Source: Oscillospiraceae bacterium (GTDB taxonomy: Bacteria; Bacillota; Clostridia; Oscillospirales; Oscillospiraceae). Taken from it: DNA of 64,000 nucleotides. The DNA is taken from positions 1 to 64,000 of the forward strand of contig JAEDIZ010000001.1 in the NCBI GenBank assembly GCA_016296635.1, given 5' to 3'. This document shows, one piece after another, positions 51,500 to 61,961 of this stretch. Within the stretch, counting starts at the first letter, position 1. Every line of letters begins with the position of its first letter. Under the pieces are notes generated by a model that saw nothing but the letters and a program-made list of their open reading frames with translations, made no database searches and had not been told where the DNA came from. The position numbers and the translations under genes are program-made.

Positions 51500-52336
51500 A
51501 TGAAAAAACAGTTCTTCTCCGCGCGCATGAAAACCATCCTGATCACAGCAGGCGTTGCTGCGCTTCTTGCCGCGGTCATTCTTGCCATCGCATCCGGCGC
51601 GAGCTTCGGAGAAAACCTCGTCGGCACGATCCTTTCGCCCTTCCGCAAGGGCGTTGCCGCCATCGACCGGCAGGCCGAGCGGTATTATAATTATCTGTTC
51701 GGCTACGAATCTCTGCAGGCGGAAAACGCCGCGCTGGAAGCGCGCATTCTGGACATGGAGGAAAATGTCCGGACCGCGGAGGAACTGGCCCGTGAGAACG
51801 AGCGTCTGAAGGCGCTTCTCAAGCTCTCGGAAGAGCATGAGGACTACAAATATATCTCCGCCTACATCATCTCCTGGGATTCCTCCGATTACAGAAGCGC
51901 CTTTACTATCGGCAAGGGCACCACGGCAGGCCTGGAAGAGGGCATGTGCGCCGTCACGGAAAACGGGCAGGTCATCGGTCTTGTGACCAAGGTCGGCACC
52001 AACTGGGCCACCATCACCACCATCCTCGATTCCTCGCTGGAGATCAGTGCCTCCATTGCGTCCTCCGGCTATACCGGCGTGGTGCAGGGCACCTTCCTCG
52101 CAGACGGCACCAGCATCCTGCGTATGAACTATCTGCTCACCGATGCCATCGTCAAAAATAACGACCAGGTCGTCACCACCGGCTCCACGCTCTATCCGCG
52201 CGGACTGCTGCTGGGCTACATCACAAACGCTTCGCTGGACGAGACCGGCGTTGCAAAATACGCAACGCTCAACCCCTCCTGCGATCTCAACAAGCTCGAG
52301 CAGATCTTCATCATTTCCGACTACAAGGCGGAATAA
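51500..52336 (+). CDS. mreC: Rod-shape-determining protein MreC
   Basis: MreC is an anchored extracellular scaffold of the elongasome that activates PBP2. The 278-residue protein has a basic start, one transmembrane helix (about 14-33), a coiled coil (about 70-105, LQAENAALEARILDMEENVRTAEELARENERLKALL in parts) and a beta domain with AYIISWDSSDYRSAFTIGKG and GTTAGLEEGMCAVTENGQVIGLV. AGAGGTG precedes the ATG. mreD and the PBP2 gene follow, so the three act together in sidewall synthesis; mreB is not in the cluster. Confidence 0.95.
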   Translation: MKKQFFSARMKTILITAGVAALLAAVILAIASGASFGENLVGTILSPFRKGVAAIDRQAERYYNYLFGYESLQAENAALEARILDMEENVRTAEELARENERLKALLKLSEEHEDYKYISAYIISWDSSDYRSAFTIGKGTTAGLEEGMCAVTENGQVIGLVTKVGTNWATITTILDSSLEISASIASSGYTGVVQGTFLADGTSILRMNYLLTDAIVKNNDQVVTTGSTLYPRGLLLGYITNASLDETGVAKYATLNPSCDLNKLEQIFIISDYKAE

Positions 52337-52369
52337 GCCCCACCTTTCCCGAAAGGAGCGCAGCATATC

Positions 52370-52867
52370 ATGCGTGAAAAATATCAGAACGCCCTGATGT
52401 GGGCGCTCTACACCGTTCTGTTTCTGTTTGCGGTTATTGTGCAGACCGTCATTTTCGGCCATGCACGGTTCCTCGATGTCAAGCTGGCGATTCTGCCCGT
52501 GACCATCGCCTGCGTCGCCATGTTCAACGGCGCGGAAAACAGCGCCCTCTTCGGTCTCGGCTGCGGCATCTTCTGGTGCTTTGCGGGCGCGGACGGCGGC
52601 GCGATCTTCATCCCGCTTTTCTGTGTGGCGGCCGCAGTTGTCGGCTATCTCTGCGACCGGCTGCTGGTGCGCAGTCTTGTCAGCGCACTTCTGGTCAGTC
52701 TGCTGGCGCTGTTTATCTGCCAGTTTGTTCTGTATCTGTTCAAGCTCTGGCTGGGCGCGGCTTATTTCCGGGACCTGTTTCTGCTGTTCAAGCAGCTGAT
52801 CGTCTCCCTGATTGCCTGCCCGCCCATCTATCTCGCCGCATGGGCGATCCGAAAGGCAGGTGCCTGA
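52370..52867 (+). CDS. mreD: Rod-shape-determining protein MreD
   Basis: MreD is an integral membrane partner of MreC. The 165-residue protein has about five hydrophobic helices, with FLDVKLAILPVTIACVAMFNG and LFGLGCGIFWCFAGADGG typical of Firmicute MreD. AAAGGAG precedes the ATG. It lies 33 bp after mreC and ends 1 bp before the chosen start of the PBP2 gene, supporting coupled expression. Confidence 0.88.
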   Translation: MREKYQNALMWALYTVLFLFAVIVQTVIFGHARFLDVKLAILPVTIACVAMFNGAENSALFGLGCGIFWCFAGADGGAIFIPLFCVAAAVVGYLCDRLLVRSLVSALLVSLLALFICQFVLYLFKLWLGAAYFRDLFLLFKQLIVSLIACPPIYLAAWAIRKAGA

Positions 52868-52868
52868 T

Positions 52869-54992
52869 TTGCAAATCTTAACCAGATTCCGTCTGACCGT
52901 TTTTATCGTTCTGATCGTCGTCGTGATCGGTGTCTTTACTCTGCGTCTGTACGGTCTGCAGGGCGCTGTTTCCGAGGAAGATCTGATCGCCGCAGACGCT
53001 CATTCCATGACCTATCAGACAACGGTCGAGGCCTCCCGCGGCAACATTCTCGACCGGAACGGCAATGTGCTGGTCTCCAACCGCGCCAGCTACAACCTCG
53101 TCATCGTAAACTTTGTTCTGTTCAACACGGACGAGCCCAATGATAACCTTCTGAAGGTGCTGGAACTCTGCGATGAGATCGGCATCAAATACAACAGCCA
53201 TTTCCCGGTCACGCCGGAGCGGCCTTACACCTATGAGATGGAGAATCTCTCCGCGACATGGCAGGATTACTTCCGTACCTTCCTGAAAAACCGCGACTAC
53301 GATCTGGATATCTCCGCCGCCACGCTGATGAAAAATCTGCGCGCCGCATACTCCATCCCCAACGACTGGACGCCGGAGCAGATCTACAAGGTCATCTCCG
53401 TCCGCTACGAGCTGGAACTGCGAAGCATCAGCGGCGTCGGTCTGGAAAACTACACGCTGGCAAACGATGTTGCCGCCGAGGACTTAGCTGTTGTCATGGA
53501 GCTGGGTGTTCCGGGCGTCATCGTGGAATCCGGCACCGTGCGTGAATACAACACCGGCTATGCCGCACATCTTCTCGGCTACATCGGCCCGATCTACGCC
53601 GAGGAATCCGAGTATTACAAAGAAAAGGGCTACGCCCTCAATGCGCAGGTCGGCAAGACCGGCATCGAATACGCCTTCGAGGAATATCTGCACGGCGCCA
53701 GCGGCACCAAGATCACGACCGTTTCCTCCGAGGGCGAAAAGCTGGACGAGTACTATCTCGGCGAGCCGGTGCCCGGCAACAATGTGGAACTGTCCATCGA
53801 TATTAACATGCAGGCAGTCGCAGAAGATGCTTTGGAAAAAGTCATCCTCACTCTGCGTGACAAAGGTCTCGGCGAAGAAAAAGAAGGCCGAGACGCCGGC
53901 GGCGGCGCTGTCGTTGTGCAGGAGGTCAAGACCGGCGAGGTGCTGGCCTGCGCCAGCTACCCCACCTTCGACTTAAGCACCATGCTGGAAAACTTCGATA
54001 CCCTCGCAGAGGACGAGTATAACCCCCTTTGGAACCGCGCTCTGCAGGCGGCCTATCCTCCCGGCTCCATCTATAAGATGGTCACCGCCATCGCCGATGT
54101 GGATCTGGGTGCCATGGATCCCGGCTTTATCATCGAGGACCAGGGCCTTTACACCCACTTTGCAAACGAAGGCTTCACGCCGAAGTGCCATGTCTGGTCG
54201 CCGACCCGGCCCGCCACCCACGGCCGCATCGACCTGCGGCAGGCGCTGGCCTATTCCTGCAACTACTATTTCTATGAATCCGGCCGTCTGACCTACAACT
54301 ATTACATGACCGAAACCGGTCAGAACCCCTTCGATCTGGTGGCAAAGGCACTCGGCCTCGGCGAGCCCACCGGTGTGGAACTGCCGGAGGTTCTCGGCGT
54401 ACGCGCCAACAAGGAAAACAAGTTCGATATGTACGAAGGCGAAGATTCCACATGGTACTCCGCTGACGTTCTGCAGGCCGTCATCGGACAGAGCCTGAAC
54501 CAGTTCACTCCCATGCAGATGTGCTCCTATGTGCAGGCCATCGCCAACGGCGGCACACGCTACAGCGCAACGTTCCTTTCCCGTATCATCTCCTGGGACT
54601 ATCAGAGCCTCATCAAAGAGCATGAGCCCGTTGTCGCCAGCCAATGGCCCATTTCTGAAAAGGCCAATCAGGCGCTGAAGGAAGGCATGCGCATGACTGT
54701 CACCATCGGTACCGCCAAAAACTATCTGTACGATTACCCCATCCCCGTCGCCTGCAAAACCGGTACCGCCCAGTGGCAGGGTACCACCTCTTTCGGCGGC
54801 TTCGGCAATTCCGACCACGCCTCCTTCGTTCTCTATGCCCCGGCCGATGATCCCGAGATCGCCATCGCCGTGTATGTGGAAAAGGGCGCGCAGGGCGGTA
54901 ATCTGTCCAATGTCTGTATTCCCATTTTGGACTCCTATTTCTCCAGCTCCTCCAAGTACGAAACCGTACTGACCGAAAACGTTCCCAACTGA
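52869..54992 (+). CDS. mrdA: Penicillin-binding protein 2 (elongasome transpeptidase)
   Basis: This class B PBP crosslinks new peptidoglycan during cell elongation. The ~707-residue protein has a single transmembrane helix (about 10-30), a pedestal domain with [24 protein letters not shown] in parts, and a transpeptidase domain with Ser400-Ile-Tyr-Lys403 (PPGSIYKM), SCN at 463-465 and KTG at 630-632 (CKTGTAQ). All catalytic residues are intact. A TTG start behind AGGTG is chosen; a GTG three codons upstream is possible. It completes the mreC-mreD-PBP2 set. Confidence 0.94.
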   Translation: MQILTRFRLTVFIVLIVVVIGVFTLRLYGLQGAVSEEDLIAADAHSMTYQTTVEASRGNILDRNGNVLVSNRASYNLVIVNFVLFNTDEPNDNLLKVLELCDEIGIKYNSHFPVTPERPYTYEMENLSATWQDYFRTFLKNRDYDLDISAATLMKNLRAAYSIPNDWTPEQIYKVISVRYELELRSISGVGLENYTLANDVAAEDLAVVMELGVPGVIVESGTVREYNTGYAAHLLGYIGPIYAEESEYYKEKGYALNAQVGKTGIEYAFEEYLHGASGTKITTVSSEGEKLDEYYLGEPVPGNNVELSIDINMQAVAEDALEKVILTLRDKGLGEEKEGRDAGGGAVVVQEVKTGEVLACASYPTFDLSTMLENFDTLAEDEYNPLWNRALQAAYPPGSIYKMVTAIADVDLGAMDPGFIIEDQGLYTHFANEGFTPKCHVWSPTRPATHGRIDLRQALAYSCNYYFYESGRLTYNYYMTETGQNPFDLVAKALGLGEPTGVELPEVLGVRANKENKFDMYEGEDSTWYSADVLQAVIGQSLNQFTPMQMCSYVQAIANGGTRYSATFLSRIISWDYQSLIKEHEPVVASQWPISEKANQALKEGMRMTVTIGTAKNYLYDYPIPVACKTGTAQWQGTTSFGGFGNSDHASFVLYAPADDPEIAIAVYVEKGAQGGNLSNVCIPILDSYFSSSSKYETVLTENVPN

Positions 54993-55018
54993 TTCGAATT
55001 TGTTCAAGAGGTTATCTT

Positions 55019-56827
55019 ATGACCGATCTTTCTCATATCCGTAATTTCTCCATCGTTGCGCATATCGACCACGGCAAGTCCACGCTGGCAGACCGTCTGC
55101 TGGAGGAATGCCATAGCATCGACAAGCGCGAGATGGAGGATCAGATTCTCGACTCCATGGAGCTTGAGCGTGAGCGCGGCATTACCATCAAGGCGCGCGC
55201 CGTCCGGCTGGACTACACCGCCGATGACGGTGAAAAGTATGTTCTCAATCTCATCGACACTCCGGGCCATGTGGACTTCAACTACGAGGTTTCCCGTTCT
55301 CTCACCGCCTGCGAGGGTGCTGTCCTTGTTGTGGACGCATCGCAGGGCGTGGAAGCGCAGACGCTGGCAAACACCTATCTTGCCATCGACAGCGGACTGG
55401 AGGTTCTGCCCGTTGTCAACAAGATCGACCTGCCCGCCGCAAGACCGGAGGAGGTCAAGCACGAGATCGAGGACGTTATCGGCATCCCCGCCATGGACGC
55501 TCCTGAAATCTCCGCAAAAAACGGCATCAACATCCACTCCGTGCTGGAAATGATCGTAAACGGCGTTCCCGCACCGGAGGGTGACCGCAGCGCGCCGCTG
55601 CAGTGCCTGATCTTCGACAGCCAGTATGATTCTTACCGCGGCGCCATCGTCTATATGCGCGTGGTCAACGGCGAAGTCCGCCCCGGCATGGATGTGCAGT
55701 TCATGGCCACCGGCGCGGTCTATAAGGTCGTAGAGGTCGGCTATCTCAACCCCCTCGGCATGACGCCGGCGGAGGTCCTTGGCGCCGGCGAGGTCGGCTA
55801 TCTGACCGCCTCCATCAAAACCGTTTCCGATACCCGTGTCGGTGACACCGTCACCGGTGTGGAAAATCCCTGCGCCGAAGCGCTGCCCGGATATAAGCAG
55901 GTGCAGCCCATGGTCTTCTCCGGCGTCTATCCCGCAGACGGCTCCAAATACGGCGATCTGCGCGACGCGCTGGAAAAGCTCAAGCTGAACGACGCCTCCA
56001 TGACCTATACGCAGGAAAATTCCATCGCCCTCGGCTTCGGCTTCCGCTGCGGCTTCCTCGGTCTTCTGCACATGGAGATCATCATGGAGCGCCTGGAGCG
56101 GGAGTATAATCTCGACCTCATCACCACGGCCCCCAACGTTGTCTACAAGGTCACCAAGACCGACGGCACCGAGCTGGACGTTTATACACCGCTCAATTAC
56201 CCCGATCCGGCGGAGATTGAGCACAGTGAGGAGCCCTATGCAAAGGTCAACCTCATCACGCCGCCGGAATATGTCGGCTCCATCATGGATCTCTGCACCA
56301 ACCGCCGCGGCGAATACAAGGATATGCAGTATCTCGATCCCACCCGCGTGGAACTGCATTATTCCATGCCCCTCAACGAGATCATCTACGATTTCTTCGA
56401 TGCGCTTAAATCCCGCACCAGAGGCTACGGCTCTTTGGACTATGAGCTGGAGGGCTACCGCCCGTCCAAGCTGGTCAAGCTGGATATTCTGCTCAACGGC
56501 GAGATCGTGGACGCGCTGTCCTTCATCCTCTTTGCGGAGAACGCCTACCCCCGCGCGAGAAAGATCTGCGAAAAGCTGAAGGACAATATCCCCCGGCAGA
56601 TGTTCGAGATCCCGGTGCAGGCCGCCATCGGCGGCAAGGTCATTGCAAGAGAGACCATCAAGGCCCTGCGCAAGGACGTGCTTGCCAAGTGCTACGGCGG
56701 TGACATCACCCGAAAGAAAAAGCTGCTGGAAAAGCAGAAGGAAGGCAAGAAGCGGATGCGTACCTTCGGTACCGTTGCCGTGCCCTCCGAGGCCTTCATG
56801 TCCGTGCTGAAGCTGGACGACGAATAA
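55019..56827 (+). CDS. lepA: Elongation factor 4 (LepA)
   Basis: LepA is a ribosome-bound GTPase that back-translocates or assists initiation under stress. The 602-residue protein has [20 protein letters not shown] (G1), the switch [24 protein letters not shown] (G3) and [11 protein letters not shown] (G4), then domains II, III, V and the LepA-specific C-terminal domain ending [22 protein letters not shown] in parts. Length is standard. AAGAGG precedes the ATG 26 bp after the PBP2 stop. Confidence 0.98.
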   Translation: MTDLSHIRNFSIVAHIDHGKSTLADRLLEECHSIDKREMEDQILDSMELERERGITIKARAVRLDYTADDGEKYVLNLIDTPGHVDFNYEVSRSLTACEGAVLVVDASQGVEAQTLANTYLAIDSGLEVLPVVNKIDLPAARPEEVKHEIEDVIGIPAMDAPEISAKNGINIHSVLEMIVNGVPAPEGDRSAPLQCLIFDSQYDSYRGAIVYMRVVNGEVRPGMDVQFMATGAVYKVVEVGYLNPLGMTPAEVLGAGEVGYLTASIKTVSDTRVGDTVTGVENPCAEALPGYKQVQPMVFSGVYPADGSKYGDLRDALEKLKLNDASMTYTQENSIALGFGFRCGFLGLLHMEIIMERLEREYNLDLITTAPNVVYKVTKTDGTELDVYTPLNYPDPAEIEHSEEPYAKVNLITPPEYVGSIMDLCTNRRGEYKDMQYLDPTRVELHYSMPLNEIIYDFFDALKSRTRGYGSLDYELEGYRPSKLVKLDILLNGEIVDALSFILFAENAYPRARKICEKLKDNIPRQMFEIPVQAAIGGKVIARETIKALRKDVLAKCYGGDITRKKKLLEKQKEGKKRMRTFGTVAVPSEAFMSVLKLDDE

Positions 56828-57065
56828 AAAAGCCTTCGCTGTCGCTCCGTCATTGCGAGCCGGCGATCGTGAACCATCCGGTGGACGGCTTTTGACGGCG
56901 CGATGTGGGCATTCCATACGCAAAACCGAAAATGCATATTTCTCTTGGCTCCCCCCCTTTGGGGGAGCTGTCACGCAAAGCGTGACTGAGAGGAAAACCT
57001 CTCCGTCATTTGCTCCGCAAATGCCACCTCCCCTGGCAGGGAGGCAAGAGCACGATATCATTCAC
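56828..57065. repeat. Intergenic repeats including a chain of short hairpins
   Basis: A GTCATTGCGAGCCGG copy lies near 56849 and ATTCCATACGCAAAACCG near 56910. From 56946 to 57050 follow adjacent hairpins: GGCTCCCCCC/GGGGGAGC, GTCACGC-AAA-GCGTGAC, GAGAGG-AAAA-CCTCTC, CATTTGC-TCC-GCAAATG and CCTCCC/GGGAGG. I recall this block as a common dispersed repeat in Ruminococcaceae. No gene is present. Confidence 0.8.
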
Positions 57066-57082
57066 CAAATGGAGGAATCCAA

Positions 57083-58282
57083 ATGGCACTTTTCCCTGTT
57101 GTTGAAAGCAAAAAGAAATCTCTGGGCATCTATGTCCATATTCCCTTCTGCCGCAGCAAATGTGAATACTGCGACTTCTATTCCATCGGCGGCGCCCGCG
57201 ATCAGGAATTGATGGACAAGTATCTCGAGACCGTCATCGCCCATATCCGCGAGGCTGCGCCCGGAGCATCCGGCTATGAGGTGGACACTGTCTACTTCGG
57301 CGGCGGCACGCCCTCTTTCTTCGGCGCAACGGGTCTCGGCAAGATCTTTGCAGAGATCGACCGCCGCTTCGATGTTTCCCGTGACGCCGAGGTCACGCTG
57401 GAGGCCAACCCCGACTCCGTCACCCAGCCTATGCTGACGCATCTGCGCAGAGTCGGCTTCAACCGCATCTCCATCGGCGTGCAGACCGATCTGGACGAGC
57501 AGCTCAAGGCCCTCGGCCGTCCGCACACCTACAAGCAGGCGCAGCAGGCCGTATCGCTTGCAAGACGCGCCGGCTTTGACAACATCTCCGTCGATCTGAT
57601 GTTCGGTCTGCCGAACCAGTCCAGAGAGCAGTGGATGAACACCCTGCGCAATGTCATCGATCTCAAGGCCGACCACATCTCCTGCTACGGCTTGAAGGTG
57701 GAGCCCAACACCAGACTCTGGACCTACAAGGACTGCGCAAATCTCCCTGATGATGACGCGCAGGCGGATATGTACTTCTACGCCGTGGAAACGCTGGAGG
57801 AATTCGGCTATCATCAGTACGAGATCTCCAACTTTGCCAAGGACGGCTTTATCTGCCGCCACAACATGAAATACTGGATGGGCGACGAGTATCTCGGCTT
57901 CGGCCCCTGCGCTGCCTCGGACTTTGCAGGCAAGCGCTTTACCATCGAGCCGGATCTGCAGAAATATATGGACGGCATCCGCACCAAGGGCGTCATTCTC
58001 TCCGAGTGCGACTCCATCCCCATGCGTGAGCGCGCAGGTGAATATATCATGCTGCGGCTGCGCACCGTGGACGGTCTGGAGGCTTCGGAATACACCAAGT
58101 CCTTCCTGCTGCCCTTCGAGCCGCTGGAAAAGAAGCTCCTGCAGCTGCAGAAGAACGATTTCTGCGTGCTGCAAAACGGCCGCTGGCGGCTGACGCCCAA
58201 GGGCTTTATGGTTTCCAATTCCATCATTCTGCAGCTGCTTGATGCGCAGCAGAAGTCCAAGCCGCTGGCAAAGATCCGCTGA
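57083..58282 (+). CDS. hemW: HemW-like radical SAM protein (coproporphyrinogen oxidase-like heme chaperone)
   Basis: HemW proteins resemble HemN but act in heme transfer. The 399-residue protein has YVHIPFCRSKCEYCDFYS with CxxxCxxC (about residues 15-32), YFGGGTPSF, GVQTDLDEQLKALGRPHT, DLMFGLPNQ and a C-terminal HemN domain with ISNFAKDGFICRHNMKYW. The fourth Cys found in HemN (CxxxCxxCxC) is absent (CDFYS), as in HemW. GGAGG precedes the ATG. lepA-hemW is a common Firmicute order. Confidence 0.95.
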   Translation: MALFPVVESKKKSLGIYVHIPFCRSKCEYCDFYSIGGARDQELMDKYLETVIAHIREAAPGASGYEVDTVYFGGGTPSFFGATGLGKIFAEIDRRFDVSRDAEVTLEANPDSVTQPMLTHLRRVGFNRISIGVQTDLDEQLKALGRPHTYKQAQQAVSLARRAGFDNISVDLMFGLPNQSREQWMNTLRNVIDLKADHISCYGLKVEPNTRLWTYKDCANLPDDDAQADMYFYAVETLEEFGYHQYEISNFAKDGFICRHNMKYWMGDEYLGFGPCAASDFAGKRFTIEPDLQKYMDGIRTKGVILSECDSIPMRERAGEYIMLRLRTVDGLEASEYTKSFLLPFEPLEKKLLQLQKNDFCVLQNGRWRLTPKGFMVSNSIILQLLDAQQKSKPLAKIR

Positions 58283-58356
58283 TAACCACCATATTTTGAC
58301 ACTGATTTCCCAATGACCACAGCATATTCCAAAATGCAAATTCAGGCAAAAAAGAA

Positions 58357-58386
58357 TTGACAAATACCCCTTTTGTGGGCTATAAT
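58357..58386 (+). promoter_or_regulatory. rpmH promoter
   Basis: Consensus TTGACA and TATAAT with an 18-bp spacer lie 95 bases before the rpmH start. Confidence 0.85.
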
Positions 58387-58481
58387 GTCAATCGTATGTT
58401 CCATAGGAACGCTCACTTGACTCGCTGCGGCTGACGCGCCGCGTCAGCTGTTGAGCATATTTTTACAGGAGGTGTAGATTC

Positions 58482-58622
58482 ATGGCAACTGTTCGTACCT
58501 ACCAGCCCAGAAAGCGCCACAGATCCAAAGTGCACGGTTTCAGAAAGAGAATGGCTACTGCCAACGGCCGCAAGGTTCTTGCTGCACGCCGCGCAAAGGG
58601 CAGAGCAAAGCTCTCCGCGTAA
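58482..58622 (+). CDS. rpmH: Ribosomal protein L34
   Basis: L34 is a small basic 50S protein. The 46-residue product reads [20 protein letters not shown] then [20 protein letters not shown] and ends RAKLSA, nearly identical to the family pattern, with two extra N-terminal residues. CAGGAGGTG precedes the ATG. rnpA follows 139 bp downstream in the standard rpmH-rnpA-yidD-yidC-jag order. Confidence 0.99.
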   Translation: MATVRTYQPRKRHRSKVHGFRKRMATANGRKVLAARRAKGRAKLSA

Positions 58623-58761
58623 GCCTGATGCAATGCGCCGCATATAAAGCTCACCTGAGCCAAATTGCTTAACCGGGGTGAATGGAACAAGGTTCTGTTC
58701 GCCCCATCTGTTTAACCGGATTTTTTTATGTTCACGCGATACTTCCGGAAGGGCTGATCGT

Positions 58762-59118
58762 ATGCTTTATTCCAAGTCCCTGAAGCTGAATCATGTTTTC
58801 CGTCGGCTCTATCATAAGGGTCACAGCGCCGCCGGCCGTTCCATTGTCCTGTACTGCCGCAAAAACGGCAGCGCGGAAAACCGGATCGGTCTGACTGTCA
58901 GCGCCAAGCTCGGCCATGCCGTGAAGCGCAACCGTCTGCGCCGGCAGCTGCGGGCCATTTACCGGCTGCACGAAAATGAATTTGCCGCCGGATGGGACAT
59001 CGTTGTCGTTGCGAGAACCCGTGCCATGCAGGCCCCCTATCAGGAGCTGGAGCGCGATTATCTGCATCTGGCCGGAAAGCTCGGTCTGCTGCGTTCATCC
59101 GATGAGGCATCCGTATGA
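58762..59118 (+). CDS. rnpA: Ribonuclease P protein component
   Basis: RnpA is the protein cofactor that helps the RNase P RNA bind pre-tRNA. The 118-residue protein has the family RNR motif in [20 protein letters not shown] (about 50-69), preceded by NRIGLTVSA, and ends with the [10 protein letters not shown] and LAGKLGLL segments. The ATG at 58762 behind GGAAGGG gives the normal length; a longer frame upstream is rejected. Its stop overlaps the yidD start by 4 bp. Confidence 0.97.
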   Translation: MLYSKSLKLNHVFRRLYHKGHSAAGRSIVLYCRKNGSAENRIGLTVSAKLGHAVKRNRLRRQLRAIYRLHENEFAAGWDIVVVARTRAMQAPYQELERDYLHLAGKLGLLRSSDEASV

Positions 59119-59327
59119 AAAAGCTCTTTCTTCTTATGATCCGGTTTTATCAGAAACACATCTCTCCCGCGTTTCCGCCCCGCTGCCGATTCAGCCCCAC
59201 CTGCTCACAGTACGCACTGGAGGCCATCGAAAAATACGGAGCATGGAAAGGCGGGTGGCTCGCTTTGCGAAGACTCTTGCGGTGCAACCCCTTCAACAAG
59301 GGGGACTACTTTGATCCGGTGCCCTGA
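59115..59327 (+). CDS. yidD: Membrane protein insertion efficiency factor YidD
   Basis: YidD is a small peripheral protein that aids YidC. The 70-residue product has [36 protein letters not shown] in parts, where CRF-PTCSQYA is the family signature with conserved cysteines, and [18 protein letters not shown]. It overlaps rnpA by 4 bp and lies 55 bp before yidC. Confidence 0.97.
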   Translation: MKKLFLLMIRFYQKHISPAFPPRCRFSPTCSQYALEAIEKYGAWKGGWLALRRLLRCNPFNKGDYFDPVP

Positions 59328-59382
59328 AGCGCGGGAATACGAACCCCGCATCCCGGCATCCGCCACAAAACGGAGGACAACA

Positions 59383-60759
59383 ATGAAAAGAATTCTGGCT
59401 CTCGCACTGGTTCTGCTTCTCGTTCTCTCGCTTACTTCCTGCGTTGCCGCTCCCGGTGCCGTTCAGGCAAATGTCTATGAGGGCATGACACCCGAAGCCG
59501 CCGCAGAAAAAGCAGCAGATGACACCGCAGACAAAACCAGTATCTCCGACATCATCCGCGTGCCGTTCGGATATCTTCTGGACTGGCTCTATGAGTTCAC
59601 CGCCAACTACGGCGTTGCGCTCATTCTGTTCTCGCTGATCGTCAAGATCGTCCTTCTGCCCATGGGCATCAAGAGCAAGAAGAGTATGCTCAAAATGTCC
59701 CGTATCTCGCCGCAGGTCAAGGCTCTGGAAGCCAAATACGGCGATGACAAGCAGAAGTATCAGATGGCTGTACAGCAGCTTTATAAAGAGGAAGGCGTTT
59801 CCATGGGCGGCGGCTGCCTGTGGTCGTTCATTCCGCTGCTGATTCTGCTGCCTCTGTACTACGTCATCCGCGAACCCATTACCTATATGCTCCACAACTC
59901 CCGCTCGGTCTCCGCGGCCATTGTCGCCTACATTCAGGCCAGCGGTGTGGATCTCGGCAAAAACTCCTTCTATGCGCAGCTGTCCGCAGCCAGCCATCTC
60001 GGCCAGTTCGCCGAGGGCCTGAAATCCGTGGCTGTTACCGCAGCAGCAAATCTGAAGGCCATCGACTTTTCCTTCCTGGGCCTCAACCTCGCCGCCATCC
60101 CGACCTTCAGAGTCTGGGAATGTGAAGGCTGGGCACAGATCGGCCTGTTCCTCATCCCCATTATCTCCGGTGCATTCCAGATGCTCTCCATGCTGATCAG
60201 CCAGAAAATGAGCAATCAGATCGTGACCAACGCCGACGGCGAACAGGACAAGGATGCCACCAAGACCGCCAATCAGACCAACATGACCATGATGCTCATG
60301 ATGCCTCTGATGTCCCTCTGGATCGGCTATTCCATGCCTGCCGCTATCTCCATCTACTGGGTTGCGCAGGCAATCCTCGGCACCGTTCAGGAATATTTCC
60401 TGACCATCCACTTCCGTAAGGTTTACGAAGAAGAGGACGCCATCAAGCAGGAGCTGGCAGCCAAGCGCCGTGCAGAAGAGGCTGAAAAGGAAGTACAGCG
60501 TCAGCTCCGCCGGGAACAGAACCCCGACGGCATTCAGGACAATGTCAGCAAGAAGAAGCAGCGTCAGCAGGAAAAGGAAGCCGCTGAACGCGCTGCAAGA
60601 GAATATGAAGCACGTATGAACCCGCAGGCTGAGCAGGACGAGGACAAGCCGCTTTCCGGCGATCCCGAGCGTCCCTACTGCCGTGGCCGTGCTTACCGCG
60701 CCGACCGCTACAGCCGCAAATCCGGCGGCAGCCAGGTGTCGGACGAAACCAAGGAGTAA
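59383..60759 (+). CDS. yidC: Membrane protein insertase YidC/OxaA
   Basis: YidC inserts and folds membrane proteins. The 458-residue protein has a lipoprotein signal (LTSC, Cys20), about five transmembrane helices between residues 65 and 365 with GVALILFSLIVKIVLLPMG, MSRISPQVKALEAKYG and MSLWIGYSMPAAISIYWVAQA in parts, and a long basic, charged C-terminal tail (about 370-458) that could touch ribosomes. CGGAGG precedes the ATG at 59383. The extended tail is longer than in the Bacillus proteins. Confidence 0.96.
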   Translation: MKRILALALVLLLVLSLTSCVAAPGAVQANVYEGMTPEAAAEKAADDTADKTSISDIIRVPFGYLLDWLYEFTANYGVALILFSLIVKIVLLPMGIKSKKSMLKMSRISPQVKALEAKYGDDKQKYQMAVQQLYKEEGVSMGGGCLWSFIPLLILLPLYYVIREPITYMLHNSRSVSAAIVAYIQASGVDLGKNSFYAQLSAASHLGQFAEGLKSVAVTAAANLKAIDFSFLGLNLAAIPTFRVWECEGWAQIGLFLIPIISGAFQMLSMLISQKMSNQIVTNADGEQDKDATKTANQTNMTMMLMMPLMSLWIGYSMPAAISIYWVAQAILGTVQEYFLTIHFRKVYEEEDAIKQELAAKRRAEEAEKEVQRQLRREQNPDGIQDNVSKKKQRQQEKEAAERAAREYEARMNPQAEQDEDKPLSGDPERPYCRGRAYRADRYSRKSGGSQVSDETKE

Positions 60760-60762
60760 ACT

Positions 60763-61719
60763 ATGGAAAAATTCATTATTACCACCGGCAAGACCATTGA
60801 CCTTGCCATTGCAGCTGCTTTGGATCAGCTGAGAATGGATCGGGACAGTGTTTCCGTTGAGGTTCTGGAAAATGCAAAGTCCGGTTTTCTCGGCTTCGGT
60901 GCGCAGCCTGCCAAGGTAAAGGTCAGCTATGAGGTGCCGGATGAGGCACCCAAGCCCGCGCTGTCCAGCGCTTCGCGTTCCAAGCCCAAAAAGCATACCG
61001 CAGAAGCTCCGGCAGAGGCTCCCGTTGTCATCGCTCCCGCCGTTCCTGCCGCATCCCGCCCGCAGGAAGTGCGCGCAGAGCAGCCCAGACAGCCCAAGCC
61101 TGAGCGCAAAGAAAGCAAGCCGGAGCGCAAGGATGCTCCGAAGCAGAACATGTCCGAAAAGCCCGCCGTCAAGGCGGCGGAAAAGGCTGCAAAGCCCGAA
61201 GAGAAGGCAGAGCCGAAGGTCTATGCACCCGCAGAGCCCGGTTCTACGGAAGAGCGCATCGAGCAGTTCCTCAAGGGACTTCTTGAGCAGATGGGCAGCG
61301 ATGCCGTTCCGCACGCCGTCAAGCTTGATGACGAGCAGTACAGCGTGGAGCTGGTCGGCAGCAATCTCGGCATTCTGATCGGCCGCCGCGGCGAAACCCT
61401 CGACGCCATTCAGCATCTGACCAACTACGCCATCAACCGCGGAAGAACTAAGCGCATGCGCATCAGCGTGGATGCGGAAAACTACCGCCTCAAGCGCGAA
61501 GAATCTCTGCAGCGTCTGGCCGTCAAGGTTGCCGGCAAGGTCACCAAGTACCGCCGCAACATCACCCTCGAGCCGATGAATGCGTATGAGCGTCATGTGA
61601 TCCATGCAGCATTGCAGGATCACCCCGACATCACCACCTTCTCCACCGGTACCGAGCCGAACCGCCGCATTGTCGTGGCTTACAGCCGCTACAAGAACAC
61701 GGAGTTCGAAGAAAAGTAA
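60763..61719 (+). CDS. jag: RNA-binding protein Jag/KhpB
   Basis: Jag (KhpB) is a small-RNA and mRNA-binding protein linked to cell division and sporulation control. The 318-residue protein has the Jag-N domain (about 1-50, EVLENAKSGFLGFGAQPAKV), a long Ala/Pro/Lys/Glu-rich linker (about 55-160), a KH domain with LGILIGRRGETLDAIQHLTNYA in parts, and a C-terminal R3H domain with MNAYERHVIHAALQDH and GTEPNRRIVVAY. It starts 3 bp after yidC. A terminator follows. Confidence 0.97.
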   Translation: MEKFIITTGKTIDLAIAAALDQLRMDRDSVSVEVLENAKSGFLGFGAQPAKVKVSYEVPDEAPKPALSSASRSKPKKHTAEAPAEAPVVIAPAVPAASRPQEVRAEQPRQPKPERKESKPERKDAPKQNMSEKPAVKAAEKAAKPEEKAEPKVYAPAEPGSTEERIEQFLKGLLEQMGSDAVPHAVKLDDEQYSVELVGSNLGILIGRRGETLDAIQHLTNYAINRGRTKRMRISVDAENYRLKREESLQRLAVKVAGKVTKYRRNITLEPMNAYERHVIHAALQDHPDITTFSTGTEPNRRIVVAYSRYKNTEFEEK

Positions 61720-61726
61720 CATGCAG

Positions 61727-61758
61727 CGCCCTGTTCCGAACCGGGACAGGGCGTTTTT
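61727..61758 (+). terminator. jag terminator
   Basis: An 11-bp stem (CGCCCTGTTCC, one G-T pair) with a five-base loop is followed by TTTTT. Confidence 0.9.
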
Positions 61759-61860
61759 CTGTCTGCACGCAAAAATGCAAAAATCGGTGTTTTCGGGGAA
61801 ACATATTAGAAACACCGATGAAAAACGCGAAGAAATTCGTTCCCGTTTTGTCATTTTTTC

Positions 61861-61889
61861 TTTACTTTCCCGCGATTATGTGGTATGGT
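61861..61889 (+). promoter_or_regulatory. murA promoter
   Basis: TTTACT, 17-bp spacer and TATGGT lie 72 bases before the TTG start of murA. Confidence 0.5.
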
Positions 61890-61961
61890 CTACATGGTGC
61901 ATTTTGCCACCGATGAAAACTTTCGATGCAGCACATACTGTTTCCAAAGAGGTTTTGTATT

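Noticed and set aside
58283..58481. oriC with DnaA boxes upstream of rpmH
   Set aside because: No TTATCCACA-like boxes were seen and dnaA is not in the window.
55004..61854. Several long minus-strand ORFs opposite lepA, hemW and yidC-jag
   Set aside because: They lie fully antisense to well-recognised genes and have no ribosome sites or family motifs.
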